Shown here piece by piece: positions 36,427-48,577 of a stretch of DNA of 64,000 nucleotides; position 1 is the stretch's first letter; each line of letters begins with the position of its first letter. This DNA comes from Citrus sinensis (lineage: Eukaryota; Streptophyta; Magnoliopsida; Sapindales; Rutaceae). Where the stretch lies: contig NC_068558.1 in the NCBI RefSeq assembly GCF_022201045.2, positions 24,788,001 to 24,852,000 of the forward strand, read 5' to 3'. Both the position numbers and the translations under genes were made by a program. The notes beneath the pieces are model-generated. The model ran no database searches. It was given only the letters and a program-made list of their open reading frames with translations, and was not told the DNA's origin.

Positions 36427-37571
36427 TGTTGACATAAATTATTCCTTATTGATTTTGATGATAACAAACATGATTAAGATTGATTAATTGTTTTAAAAGC
36501 TCAACATAATTTTCATCTATTTTGACAAGTTTCATAAAGTATTTTTATAAAGATTTGGAGACAAAACAGTCATCTTGCAAAATAGTTCACTGCAGCAGTT
36601 TTTGTGGAAAACGGCGATCCGACATCTGTAGTAAACGGCTCGCCGATTTCAAGCAGAAATGGAGATTAGCCTCTGGACGAAAACGGCACACCGACATTTG
36701 TGATAAACGGCTCGCCGATATCAACCAGTAGCCTCTGGACCTAAACGGCGATCCGATATGTTGATAAAACGGCTCGCCGATATCAACCAGAACTGAAGGG
36801 TAGTCTCTGGACATTAACGGCGAACCGACATGTGTGATAAACGGCTCGCCGATATCAACCAGTAGCCTCTGGACCTAAACGGCGATCCGACATCTAGATA
36901 ACGGCGATCCGACAATTTGAAAAATCAGCCCAACGGTCATATTGACCAGTCAAACGGCGATCCGACATCTAGCTAACGGTGATCCGACAGTGTGCAGAAA
37001 GTCAATAACGGCTAGTTTTCAGCTGCATCTATAAATAAGCTCATTCAAATTCAAACAAAGATTGATCACAACACGACCATTGAGCAAATATTTGAGAATA
37101 CAATCTTCATAGAGCTTAAAACACATTCTCTCTTCATCTATTCACAAATTGGGCATTGATTTGTAATCTTAAATATTGTGTGAGAGAAAAACAATTTGTA
37201 ATCTTTTACTTTGAGTAATTGTAAGTGTTGGGATACACTTGGGTTAAGAGATTGGGGATAATCTCTTGTTGTAAAGGTCCATTGACACCTTGGAAGTCAA
37301 GTGTAAGCATTTGAAGCCTTGGAGGCTTGCTTAGTGGAATCCTCAAGCCCGGAAAGCTTGGAGGCGTGGACGTAGGCGAGGTTGGCCGAACCACGTAAAA
37401 ATCTCGGTGTTCGAATCCCTCTTCCCTTATCTTTTTAAATTGTGATCATCTTAATTGTTATTGCTTTGAATTTGATTTATAATTGCATTAAGATTTTCTT
37501 TAATAAATTGAATAATTTTTTAGAATCCCAATTCACCCCCCCCCCCTCTTGGGTTGCATACTTGTATTTCA
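36427..37571 (+). repeat. 5' LTR of the Sirevirus
   Basis: TGTTGACAT...TTCA. A TATA box (TATAAATA) lies at 37,030-37,037. The stretch 36,609-37,014 carries many short repeats of the kinds AACGGCGATCCGACAT and AACGGCTCGCCGATATC. It differs from the 3' LTR by G/A near 36,594, G/A near 37,492 and an 11-C versus 9-C run. Confidence 0.95.
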
Positions 37572-37573
37572 AT

Positions 37574-37586
37574 TGGTATCAGAGCC
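37574..37586 (+). promoter_or_regulatory. Primer binding site (initiator Met tRNA)
   Basis: TGGTATCAGAGCC two bases after the 5' LTR; this is the usual plant copia primer site. Confidence 0.9.
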
Positions 37587-37628
37587 TTGTTCTCTTGTTA
37601 AGACTTAATCGTCTAGAGTAAAAGATCC

Positions 37629-40600
37629 ATGGCAACCCTAAATGACTCAACCTTTAGAGAAGGGCAATCCACAACTAGACCACCATTTTTTGATGGTAAT
37701 GATTATGCTTATTGGAAAACTAGAATGAGAATCTATTTGCAAGCCTTAGATTATGAAATTTGGGAAGTTGTTTGTGATGGTCCATTCATGCCTATGTTCA
37801 AAGATGAAATAGGAGATGATATTCCTAAACCATCGAGTCAATGGAGTGAGTTAGAAAAGAGAAAGATGTCTCTAAACTCCAAGGCTATGAATGCTTTGTT
37901 TTGTGCCCTTGATAAGAAAGAATTCCATAGAGTATCTAGTTGTGAAAGTGCACAAGAGATATGGCACAAACTTGAAGTTGTCTATGAAGGGACAAATCAA
38001 GTGAAAGAGTCTAAAATCAGTAGATACACTCGCCAATATGAGTTGTTCCAAATGGAACAAAATGAAAATGTGTATTCTATGTACACTAGATTCACGGACA
38101 TAGTGAACACCCTAGGTGCCTTAGGGAAAACCTTCTCAAATAGTGAGAAAGTTAAGAAAATCATTAGGTCACTTCCAAAAGAATGGAGACCTAAAAGAAC
38201 CGCTATTGAAGAGGCCAAAGATTTAAATACTTTACCTCTTGATGATTTAATTGGTTCTCTTATTTCGTATGAAGAGGATTTAGCTGCAGAAAAAGGACAT
38301 GAGGAGAAGAAGAAAAGCATTGCTCTCAAAGCTTCAAAATATGAGAGTGATGAGGAGAGTGAACCGGATGATGAAGAACTAGCCATGCTAGCAAGGAGGT
38401 TCAGAAAATTCTTCAAGAAAACCGGAGAGCGAAGAAATTTCAGAAACTTCAAGAACTATAGGGAGAAGAAGGAGGCAATCACTTGCTATGAATGCAAGAA
38501 GCCTGGACATATAAGATCGGAGTGCCCACTCATCAACAAACTCAAGAAGAAAGCAATGGTTGCAACTTGGGATGATAGTGAGGAAGAATCAAATGATGAA
38601 GAAGGATCGCAAGAAGTATCAAACCTAGCACTCATGGCTATAGGAGGGGATGATGATCTCAATGAGGGCTTGAAGAAGAAGAAGAATAAATGGTACTTGG
38701 ACAGCGGTTGTTCAAGGCACATGACCGGAAACTATGCATGGTTCTCAAGCTTTACCAAAATTGAAAATGGTGGAGACGTATCCTTTGGAGACAACTCAAA
38801 AGGAAAAATCCTTGGAATTGGAAATGTTGGTAAAGTTTCTTCAACTCTAATTGAGAATGTATGTTTGGTTGAAAACTTGAAACACAACTTAATTAGCATT
38901 AGTCAATTATGTGACAAAGGTTATAAAGTTATCTTTGATAAATTTAGTTGTGTTATTGAGAACTCATGTGATGGCAAAACCTTATTTGTTGGAAATAGAT
39001 GTGGTAATGTTTATATCATTGACATAGAATGTGCATCTACTCTTGATAAATGTTTTTCGGCATTGCATGATGATTGTTGGTTATGGCATAGAAGGTTAGG
39101 ACATGCAAGTATGGATTTGATTTCAAAAATTTTGAAAGATAATTTAGTTAAAGGTCTTCCGAAAATTGGTTTTCAAAAGGATAAGATTTGTGAAGCTTGT
39201 CAATTTGGAAAACAAATTAAAACTTCTTTCAAGAATAAAAACCATATTTCTACTTCAAAACCACTTGAACTTCTTCACATAGATCTTTTTGGGCCATCTA
39301 GATATGCAAGTCTAAATGGCAAATATTATGCATTTGTGATAGTGGATGATTATTCTAGATATACATGGGTATTATTCTTAGCCAATAAGGATGATGCTCT
39401 TGATGCTTTTAAAGTGCTTTGTAAGAAATTACAAAATGAAAAAGGGCATGGTATTGTATGCATTAGGAGTGATCATGGAGGAGAATTTGAAAATCATGCA
39501 TTTGAGAGTTTTTGCAATAATCTAGGCATTGAGCATCAATTTTCATCACCTAGAACTCCACAACAAAATGGAGTTGTTGAGAGAAAGAATAGGTCTATTT
39601 AAGAAATGGCTAGGACCATGTTAAATGAAAATGCATTACCAAAATATTTTTGGGCCGAAGCCGTCAACACCGCTTGTTATGTTTTAAATCGGGTGTTGAT
39701 TAGATCTAATCTTAACAAAACTCCTTATGAGCTTTGGAAAGATAGAAAACCCAACATTGGATATTTTAAAGTTTTTGGATGCAAATGTTTTGTTTTGAAC
39801 ACAAAAGACAATCTTGGTAAATTTGATCCAAAATCAGATGTTGGTATTTTTCTTGGTTATTCAAATTCTAGTAAAGCTTATAGAGTCTATAACAAAAGAA
39901 CCTTAGTTGTGGAAGAATCTATGCATGTGACATTTGATGAGTCTAACCCCTCCTCTACGGAGAAAGTCGTTGTTGATGATGATGCAGGAGAAGAAGAATA
40001 AGAAGAAGAAGCATCAAATGACAAACAAGAGGATGCACCACATGAAATTCAAGAGGAACATCATGAAGAACTAAATGCAGAGCAAAATAAAGGTACTTCT
40101 CAAACACTCCCCAAGGAGTGGAGGTATGTCTCTTCTCACCCTAAAGATGTAATTTTAGGAGATCCCTCACGAGGTATTACAACTAGATCATCACTTAGAA
40201 ATACTTGTGAGCATAATGCATTCATCTCTCAAATTGAACCAAAATCCTTTGAGGATGCAGAAAATGATGAATCTTGGATTATGGCAATGCAAGAGGAGTT
40301 AAATCAATTTGAAAGAAACAATGTGTGGGAATTAGTTCCTAAACCTGAATATCAATCTGTAATAGGTACTAAATGGGTGTTTAGGAATAAGATGGATGAA
40401 TCCGGTGTGGTTGTAAGAAATAAAGCTAGATTAGTGGCTCAAGGCTACAACCAAGAAGAAGGAATTGATTTTGATGAAACCTTTGCTCCTGTAGCAAGGT
40501 TAGAATCCATTAGGATGTTATTAGCATATGCATGTCATAAAGATTTTATTTTATTTCAAATGGATGTGAAAAGTGCTTTCCTAAATGGGCATATTATGGA

Positions 40601-41765
40601 AGAAGTGTATGTAAAACAACCCCCTGGTTTTGAAAATGAAAAATTTCCAAATCATGTTTATAAGTTGCTTAAAGCTTTGTATGGTTTAAAACAAGCACCT
40701 AGAGCATGGTATGATAGACTTAAGAATTTTCTGTTGGAAAATGACTTTTCAATGGGTAAAGCGGATACTACTCTATTTGTTAAGCATAAGAACCAAGACA
40801 TACTTATTGTTCAAATTTATGTTGATGATATTATTTTTGGTTCTACTAATGAGTTGTTGTGTAAAGAATTTTCATCGTGTATGAGCAAAGAATTTGAGAT
40901 GAGTATGATGGGAGAGTTGAAGTACTTCCTTGGACTTCAAATCAAACAAAACGAGGAAGGAATCTTCATAAATCAAGCCAAGTACGTAAAAGATCTACTC
41001 AAACGATTCGGCATTGATGACTCAAAGACCAAAAATACACCAATGAGCACAACAACCAAGCTGGACAAAGATGAAAAAGGTAAAGAAGTGGACATCAAAA
41101 TGTATCGAGGTATGATCGGATCCCTACTTTATTTGACTGCAAGTAGACCCGATATCATGTTTAGTGTATGTTTGTGTGCAAGATTTCAGTCATGTCCCAA
41201 GGAATCTCATTTGCTCGCTGTTAAAAGAATTTTCCGTTATTTGAGTGGAACCATAGATATTGGCCTTTGGTATCCTAGGGGAACTCATATAGATTTAACA
41301 TGTTTTTCGGATGCGGATTTTGCTGGTTATAAAGTGGATAGGAAGAGCACTAGTGGAACTTGCTATATTCTAGGACACTCTCTTGTTTCATGGTTTAGCA
41401 AGAAACAAAATTCTGTCGCACTTTCAACTACCGAGGCTGAATATATAGCTGCCAGAAGTTGTTGTGCACAAGCTCTTTGGATGAAACAAACACTTAGAGA
41501 TTATGGCATTAATCTTGAACAAATTCCTATTAAGTGTGATAATACTAGTGCTATTAATCTTTCAAAGAATCCCATTCAACACTCTCGAACCAAGCATATA
41601 GAAATAAGACATCATTTCTTGAGAGATCATGTTCAAAAGAGAGACATTGCACTAGAGTTTATTTCTACGGAAAAACAACTTGCCGATATTTTTACAAAAC
41701 CTCTTTGCGAAGAACAATTTTCCAAAATTCGGCATGAACTTGGGATGATGAAATTTTCACATTAA
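37629..41765 (+). pseudogene. Sirevirus gag-pol polyprotein with two in-frame stops
   Basis: One frame of 1,379 codons. Gag spans roughly residues 1-280 (FFDGNDYAYWKTRMRIYL near the start). Further features are a zinc knuckle CYECKKPGHIRSEC at 286-299, protease WYLDSGCSRHMTG with DSG at 358-360, pre-integrase LWHRRLGH near 486, integrase with a CEACQFGK zinc motif, reverse transcriptase with YVDD at 1,064-1,067, and RNase H with STTEAEYIA and ADIFTKPL near the end. Stop codons TAA at 39,600 (codon 658, in integrase) and 39,999 (codon 791, in the Glu-rich linker before RT) interrupt it; there is no frameshift. Both motifs and frame are otherwise intact, so the damage is very recent, or the copy moved using proteins from another element. 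Confidence 0.95.
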
Positions 41766-42023
41766 CATCTTCATTCATGCTATTGAGTCTATTATTATTG
41801 ATTGATCTATGACTTGATGCTTTAATTTCTATGGAATGCTCAATCGTAATATGCATGTAATGTGTATGTATATTTGAAAATGTATGATTGCAATACATAT
41901 ATATATATTCATGAATTATGCATTGAAATGGCACTCAAATCATTTTGGATCAATAAAATGATCTTGAAATGTATTAATAAGTAGCCAAATATCAAAATAC
42001 ATGTGCGAAATCATAGGTTGTAG

Positions 42024-42277
42024 AAAACGGATCGCCGTTATTTAAATAAACGGCTAACCGTTTTGGGCAGAAACAATGGAACGCTTTCTGGAAGCTATCG
42101 GTTCGCCGATATCTGTCTATCGGCTCGCCGTCCTGTTACATTTTTCTTGTGTGGACTCTCTGGACCCTATCGGCTCGCCGTTATTGATATAAACGGCTCG
42201 CCGTTTTTATGAATTTGTTTTGAGGACTCTCTGGACTCTGTCGGCTCGCCGTTTTCTTTATAACGGCTCGCCGTTAT
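42024..42277 (+). repeat. Array of CGGCTCGCCG-type palindromes between pol and the third ORF
   Basis: About ten copies of AACGGCTCGCCG, CGGATCGCCG, CGGTTCGCCG and CGGCTAACCG occur, mostly in face-to-face pairs, with a repeated GGACTCTCTGGAC spacer. The same class of motif occurs in the LTRs and in a similar array at 50,412-50,860. Confidence 0.85.
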
Positions 42278-42635
42278 CACGCGTTAATTGAACAGTCCTT
42301 CGTCTTCCTCCTCATTTCGGCTTCTCTTTCTCTCTCTCTCTCACTTCAACCCGCGACTACACCAGTTCTCTCCTCTCAAATCCATCACTTTTCTTGTCAT
42401 TTTTTTCACCAAATTGAAGCATTACAAACCATTTCTATCATCTCTAACACCTTTTAACCGATTCAAATTCCTTTTTTTTTTCTTCAAATTTTGAAAAATC
42501 TCATCTTGAAACCCTAGAACCAGCCGACTCTCATTCGTTCACTTTGACCCAAATTTCTTCGTCTTTCCAACCACATTTTCACCCACAAATCACTATCTCA
42601 TCTCTAAAACTTCATTTTCACAATTTTTCTCATCC

Positions 42636-43931
42636 ATGGCGGAACGACCTCCAAGGCGTGTTCGAACCAAGCACACTGCTTCACGCCGTTCCAGTCCACC
42701 CAGGTCTCCTCCTCAAGACTTCGAAAGTCTTCATTTTCCCGATGCTACCTCTGCTCAGCGATTCCGTGAGAAGTTTATGGGTAAACCCGTAACTCCCTCT
42801 TTTTCTCTTAACATTTCGGAGTTCTCGGATATTTCTGTTTGTGGTCACTCAATTACTCAAATGCTTAGTCATTGGAATCAAGCTTTAAGTGTTGATGAAC
42901 CTATTTATGAAAATCTTGTTCGAGTCTTTTATTCAAACATAGATTTCTCCTCTTCTAGTCGTGACGAGCTTCATACATTTGTAGGAGGTATTCGTATTGA
43001 GCTTGATGAACCCGAATTATGTAGTATTCTAGGAATCGCTTATGGAGGATTAGATCTGTACACCTCTAGGAAAGAACTAGAGTTCAGTAATTTTCGTCAT
43101 GTGGATGGTGTACGGAACATTTGTCGTCGTCGGGATCTTTCCGATGACATCTGCTCTTTGTCCTTTAGGTCTCAACTCCTCCCTTTTCAGATTCGAATAC
43201 TTCACATTATTCTCCAACACATGGTCACTCCTAGACAGGGGCACACTGATGAGGTCACTAGGCTTGATATTGGTCTTTTAGACTCTCTCATCCGTAGACG
43301 CCATGTGAGCCTATCCTACACTATTATGTGTCATATGCTGTCCACTCCTAAAGTCTCCAACCGATCCCTTCCTTATGGCAGCATCATCACTAGGATCCTA
43401 AACCACTTTCATGTTCCTATCGTCGAGCCTGTTTTTCTCGAAACTCGTAAGCTCGGTCGAGACATTATTTCTGCCATTGGTTTCTTTAAGAAGCGTGGGA
43501 AATGGGAAAAGACCACATCCTCCAAAAACGAAGCCACACTGATTGCACCCGAGGATGATCGCATGCTGAATGATGTCTACTCCGAGGATGAGCTGCCTGA
43601 TTTCCGTCTTGGGGCTAGACCGCGTGTTCCTCGCCGAGCAGCAGCACCAGCAGCTCCTGTTTCACCAGCAGCAGATGCATCTCAGGATGACGAGCCTACC
43701 GAGACTGCCGTCCCTCCTGCGGCATCAGCTGTTCCTGAGGATCGCTTCCAGCAGCTTCTCGACCGAGTAGATGCCCTGTCCCAGCAGCAGCAGCAGCAGC
43801 TTCGATCTGATTTTGCAACCTTTCGGGAGCAAATTTCTGATCAGCAGATGGAGTTAATTGTAGGACAGCGTCGCATTCTCGGCCACCTTGGATATGACCC
43901 CGGCAGTTCGTCTTCACAGCCTCCATCTTAG
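42636..43931 (+). CDS. Third ORF of the Sirevirus, putative plant transposon protein family
   Basis: An intact 431-residue ORF with a good start context (CCATGGCG), about 870 bp after pol. It begins with a short basic region (RPPRRVRTKH). Residues about 50-260 resemble the 'putative plant transposon protein' domain (PF20167-like), with ENLVRVFYSNIDF, a middle part with LLPFQIRILHIILQHMVTPR, then GHTDEVTRLDIGLLDSLI. An acidic stretch near 312-330 (EDELPDF), an Ala/Pro linker and a Gln-rich coiled coil (LSQQQQQQLRSDFATF) near the C-terminus follow. I see no signal peptide or membrane segment, so it is not a typical envelope-like protein although it sits in that position. A broken homologue lies at 51,166-52,415. 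Function unknown; the family name is from memory. Confidence 0.8.
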   Translation: MAERPPRRVRTKHTASRRSSPPRSPPQDFESLHFPDATSAQRFREKFMGKPVTPSFSLNISEFSDISVCGHSITQMLSHWNQALSVDEPIYENLVRVFYSNIDFSSSSRDELHTFVGGIRIELDEPELCSILGIAYGGLDLYTSRKELEFSNFRHVDGVRNICRRRDLSDDICSLSFRSQLLPFQIRILHIILQHMVTPRQGHTDEVTRLDIGLLDSLIRRRHVSLSYTIMCHMLSTPKVSNRSLPYGSIITRILNHFHVPIVEPVFLETRKLGRDIISAIGFFKKRGKWEKTTSSKNEATLIAPEDDRMLNDVYSEDELPDFRLGARPRVPRRAAAPAAPVSPAADASQDDEPTETAVPPAASAVPEDRFQQLLDRVDALSQQQQQQLRSDFATFREQISDQQMELIVGQRRILGHLGYDPGSSSSQPPS

Positions 43932-44278
43932 TTTTCTCTGTCCCTATGATATTCGCACAGACATTTCTCATTTCATGTTATTTGCCTTATGCATATGATG
44001 TTATTTATTTTGTGTTTATGCTTCTGATATCTCATGTTGGACATGTGCTCTTGATTTATGCTCAAGTTGTTTTTGGTATTATATTGATTATATTGCTCTT
44101 TCTGGAAGTGTGAATTTGTTGGTATGGAGGTTGGTTGATATGGTGGTATATTTATATGGAAGTGTTTCTCTTTTTAAACTTTGTGTGTTGTTGAGGAAAT
44201 GCTCATATTTCAGGGGAGACTCTGCCCAAATTTCTCCAAACATAAGTCATTCATCGCGTCTCTTTCTTTTTTATGATG

Positions 44279-44519
44279 AAGGGGGAGAGAAATTGGCAAT
44301 TGGCAAAATGCGAAATTGGTTTTGGCAAAATAGTATTGGCATGCATGAGTTTACTGGCATAAATTTCGTGTTTAAAATTTTGAGATTAACAGTTGAATAT
44401 TTTTTTTAAGGGAGTTAACAAGTCTTTCAAAATTTCACTTAGGGGGAGCACATATTTAGGGGGAGCAAAATTGCACAAATATTTTCTTGAAAAGTTTGTC
44501 ATCATCAAAAAGGGGGAGA
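44279..44519 (+). promoter_or_regulatory. Multiple polypurine tracts before the 3' LTR
   Basis: AAGGGGGAGAG near 44,280, TAGGGGGAGC near 44,441 and again near 44,458, and AAAAAGGGGGAGA at 44,507-44,519 just before the LTR. The last is the functional plus-strand primer position; repeated tracts are a known Sirevirus trait. Confidence 0.8.
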
Positions 44520-44520
44520 T

Positions 44521-45663
44521 TGTTGACATAAATTATTCCTTATTGATTTTGATGATAACAAACATGATTAAGATTGATTAATTGTTTTAAAAGCTCAACA
44601 TAATTTTCATCTATTTTGACAAGTTTCATAAAGTATTTTTATAAAGATTTGGAGACAAAACAGTCATCTTGCAAAATAGTTCACTGCAACAGTTTTTGTG
44701 GAAAACGGCGATCCGACATCTGTAGTAAACGGCTCGCCGATTTCAAGCAGAAATGGAGATTAGCCTCTGGACGAAAACGGCACACCGACATTTGTGATAA
44801 ACGGCTCGCCGATATCAACCAGTAGCCTCTGGACCTAAACGGCGATCCGATATGTTGATAAAACGGCTCGCCGATATCAACCAGAACTGAAGGGTAGTCT
44901 CTGGACATTAACGGCGAACCGACATGTGTGATAAACGGCTCGCCGATATCAACCAGTAGCCTCTGGACCTAAACGGCGATCCGACATCTAGATAACGGCG
45001 ATCCGACAATTTGAAAAATCAGCCCAACGGTCATATTGACCAGTCAAACGGCGATCCGACATCTAGCTAACGGTGATCCGACAGTGTGCAGAAAGTCAAT
45101 AACGGCTAGTTTTCAGCTGCATCTATAAATAAGCTCATTCAAATTCAAACAAAGATTGATCACAACACGACCATTGAGCAAATATTTGAGAATACAATCT
45201 TCATAGAGCTTAAAACACATTCTCTCTTCATCTATTCACAAATTGGGCATTGATTTGTAATCTTAAATATTGTGTGAGAGAAAAACAATTTGTAATCTTT
45301 TACTTTGAGTAATTGTAAGTGTTGGGATACACTTGGGTTAAGAGATTGGGGATAATCTCTTGTTGTAAAGGTCCATTGACACCTTGGAAGTCAAGTGTAA
45401 GCATTTGAAGCCTTGGAGGCTTGCTTAGTGGAATCCTCAAGCCCGGAAAGCTTGGAGGCGTGGACGTAGGCGAGGTTGGCCGAACCACGTAAAAATCTCG
45501 GTGTTCGAATCCCTCTTCCCTTATCTTTTTAAATTGTGATCATCTTAATTGTTATTGCTTTGAATTTGATTTATAATTGCATTAAAATTTTCTTTAATAA
45601 ATTGAATAATTTTTTAGAATCCCAATTCACCCCCCCCCTCTTGGGTTGCATACTTGTATTTCA
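44521..45663 (+). repeat. 3' LTR of the Sirevirus
   Basis: Near-identical to the 5' LTR (two substitutions and one C-run change over about 1,143 bp), followed by the target duplication GGGTC. Confidence 0.95.
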
Positions 45664-45834
45664 GGGTCGGGTCAGTATTAAGCCCGACCCTTATCCTAAA
45701 TTTGTTCGGGCCTTAAAATTTTGGCCCTAACCCTACCCTAAACTTGAAAAATTCGGTTTAAAGCCCTAAAAATTAGGGTCGGGTCAATCGGACCAAAAAT
45801 AAGGTCGGACTAAATTGCCACCCCTAGTTGCCTC

Positions 45835-46000
45835 TGGGGTTTGGTGCCCCATTTTTTATCTTTTTCAAATTCACCGTTGGATGCAACACAAGACTTGCAT
45901 AATAGCTTAGATGTGATTTTAGGTTATTAACATTAAAGGCCCCTCTTGTTCATACAAAATAAGAAAAATCAAAAGTTTTATAATTATGACATAAAAGTCC

Positions 46001-46031
<31 letters not shown>

Positions 46032-47076
46032 TACACTATTGAACTAGATTTCTAATTAAATGACTTACTCTTACATGTATTAATATCTATTTAAATTAAT
46101 ATATTTACTTATTAATTTAACAAATTAACTAGTTTTTTACATAGTTACATAATTAATGATAAGTATAAATATGATTTTTTTTAATTTAATATAACAGCAA
46201 CCGATTTCCTCTCACCCATGTGACCAAGGTTCAAACCCCATAATCTTTTTTATTCCAACACAAGAGATTTTACTATCTCAAGTAAATGTAATGTACAAAA
46301 TATGAAAATAATTTTAATTTGATATTCTATGTAGTTAATTTTTTTTGGTAACATAAGATTTATTTAACATATTATCAATTATTTAATTATGTAGTAAAAA
46401 TATGTTAATTTACTAACTAATAATAAAGTGTTAGTTTATGAATTTGTAAAATAATTTTCATTTGTTTGAACAATGAGTTTTTATTTTTGGTTGATTTTTT
46501 GTCCTTAAATAAAAAGAATAAATTTAATTGCACACTTAAATAAATTAATATTTATTACTCTACCCCAACAGTTTAAATAGTTATTAGCACACGTCCATAT
46601 GGTTGAGATCTTTCATTAACTTAACTAAGAGAAGGGTAAAAAAATTCTAAACAATTACTCTATTTGAAAATAATTTAAATATTTCCTTAGTTTTCTTTTA
46701 ATTAAAATAATTTAAATAATTCAAAAAAAATCTTTTAATTAACTGGTGTTTGTGTGTATAAAGAGAATACGTGCTTGAATTCTAAACAAATCATGGCTTC
46801 CAGAAGCATTAATGCAATTGAAAATCTTTAGGTGCAGGACTAATGTGTGAAAATTTAAAAATATTTAGTTTTTTTATTTTTATAACCAATAACAGGAATT
46901 CATTGTAATTGACCTTAAAAAAGACAAAAGAAAGGGTACCAAACCCATATTGCAACGTAGTTTTGCCCTGTCAATGTATGAACGTCAAAAACAATTTCGA
47001 GTAATACTAGGATAGTTAGAGAAAATGACAATGTACAAATTTATTGTCTCATTCTAGGTATGGTTCAATAGACTGG
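45835..47076. other. AT-rich spacer without recognised gene
   Basis: Contains a TA dinucleotide run at 46,005-46,031 and a tRNA-B-box-like GGTTCAAACCC near 46,229, not enough to call a SINE. No ORF of interest is seen. Confidence 0.6.
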
Positions 47077-48245
47077 CTAGTTCAATATGCGAGGTGAATT
47101 TCATCCCATTGTAATTGCATATTCTAGAGGTAGTTGCGTTTAAAATATTACGGTTCCACGTCCATGTAATTCAAAACTTTGCAGTGGGCCACTTTATGAA
47201 AGATTAAAAAAGAAAAAGAAATAAAAGAAAGGATTTTTCCAATTTACTTCTTATAAGAGATTTGGACGTGTACAAAAATTTGTTTCTTATTAATCGATCA
47301 GATATGATTCTTACCATATTTGCATCGCAAGTAATTCAATATTGCAATTAACGGATAATGAGTAGGATTTCTTATTGGATACTTACCATCCCCGCCCAGG
47401 ATGACAGAAATTTCAAAACCTTGATCAAGATTTGTGATCCCATGGCGATAGTATTTGGCCCATAATTTTGAGTATTGAATGTAGGGAAGTTGGAATTCAA
47501 TATCGAAATTTATCTATTTGATAATCAGGATGACAAATCCAAGGATATTTAATCAAATGTTTTTCAAGCAACTTTATTTGATTGATCACTTGAGTTCAAG
47601 TTTTAAAGAAGCAAGAACTAAATTAAAAAATCGATTAGTACTTTGTCCACCTTTTGCTTTTTTATTAAATAATTTTTTTATGAAATTTCAGACACTGCAA
47701 AAATCCTAATCATGATCGCATTTCAACAGATAACTTTTCCAATTTTTAGTTATACGTTAGTTTCTATTCAATTAGATATTTGTCAATTAGATATTTGGGA
47801 AAACAATTGCACTGGAGAATGAATCATTTTATTTTGTATATATTTGGGTGTTAAATGTTTACATTGGTTATAATTTAAAATAAATAAATGTGACAAGATT
47901 AACAAGTGTTTCACAAAATATTTCGGAACACATTTTCTTAAGAAAAAAAATTTAAGTTCTCAGAATTATTATTCGCTTTAGTTGTTTGCCTTATGAAACA
48001 ATTTTTTTTCCCCTAAAGGCAGACACGATTAATTACTTGATTTTTTTCAATATATTACATTAGATAGTATAATAAAAATACTAATAAATAGATACACTAA
48101 AATTGTTTAATGAATTCGAACCAACTATTTTTATAATAAAAATACGAAAATGGTTTGAAAGAAGTAAAACCGAACAAAACCTAGTTTTAGAACCAAACTA
48201 AACCGAAATATTTCATTTCGGTTTGGTTTGGTTCATAAATTCGAT
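47077..48245 (+). repeat. Copy of the miraculin-unit upstream region (matches 8,218-9,386)
   Basis: About 1.17 kb nearly identical to 8,218-9,386. In copy A this region ends about 320 bp before the miraculin start codon; here the match stops at TTCGAT and unrelated sequence follows, so no miraculin gene is present. Confidence 0.92.
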
Positions 48246-48577
48246 TTGGTTCAGTGCAATACAATTTCTGAATTTTACAATTTTCACCTGTATTAACTAG
48301 TAACAAAATAATAAAAGTCCTAATACGGAATACGGAATAGTCACAAACAATTTACAAACACACATAATTTTAAAATCTATTATAAATTATAAATCCATAA
48401 TAACTAATAAACAAAACCTAACAAGTCCGCTATGTTGCATCAACATTCGACAAAACACCACCAAACACACATGCAACAACTGCATCTATCATCCATATTA
48501 ACTACATCAAAATTCAAAGTGAGCCAAGCGCAATAATTAAACTAAATAAAATAAAGTGATATTTCTGAAATTGTATA

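Larger units (their letters stand above)
36427..45663 (+). mobile_element. Young Ty1/copia retrotransposon, Sirevirus type, complete with both LTRs
   Basis: A 9,237-bp element with LTRs of 1,145 and 1,143 bp and a perfect 5-bp target duplication GGGTC at 36,422-36,426 and 45,664-45,668. The primer site TGGTATCAGAGCC (37,574-37,586) fits initiator-methionine tRNA, and a polypurine tract lies directly before the 3' LTR. Gag-pol, a 250-bp palindrome array and an extra ORF follow in order. Several AGGGGGAG tracts before the 3' LTR and a third ORF after pol are Sirevirus traits. I count two substitutions and one C-run length change between the LTRs, so insertion was recent. Confidence 0.93.
35734..45826. 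mobile_element. Non-autonomous hAT-type element, split by a nested copia element
   Basis: The ends are TAGGAATGGCAAAA on the left and TTGCCACCCCTA on the right (complement TAGGGGTGGCAA). An 8-bp target duplication GTTGCCTC flanks it at 35,726-35,733 and 45,827-45,834. Subterminal sequence is full of GGGTCGGG-type repeats, common in hAT MITEs. Without the inserted copia element it is about 850 bp and has no transposase. Its interior includes a roughly 120-bp direct repeat near 36,100-36,340. Confidence 0.88.

Noticed and set aside
36522..36814. ORFs in the Sirevirus LTRs (also at 44,616-44,908)
   Set aside because: They run through the short CGGCGATCC repeats of the LTR and occur in both LTRs by copy.
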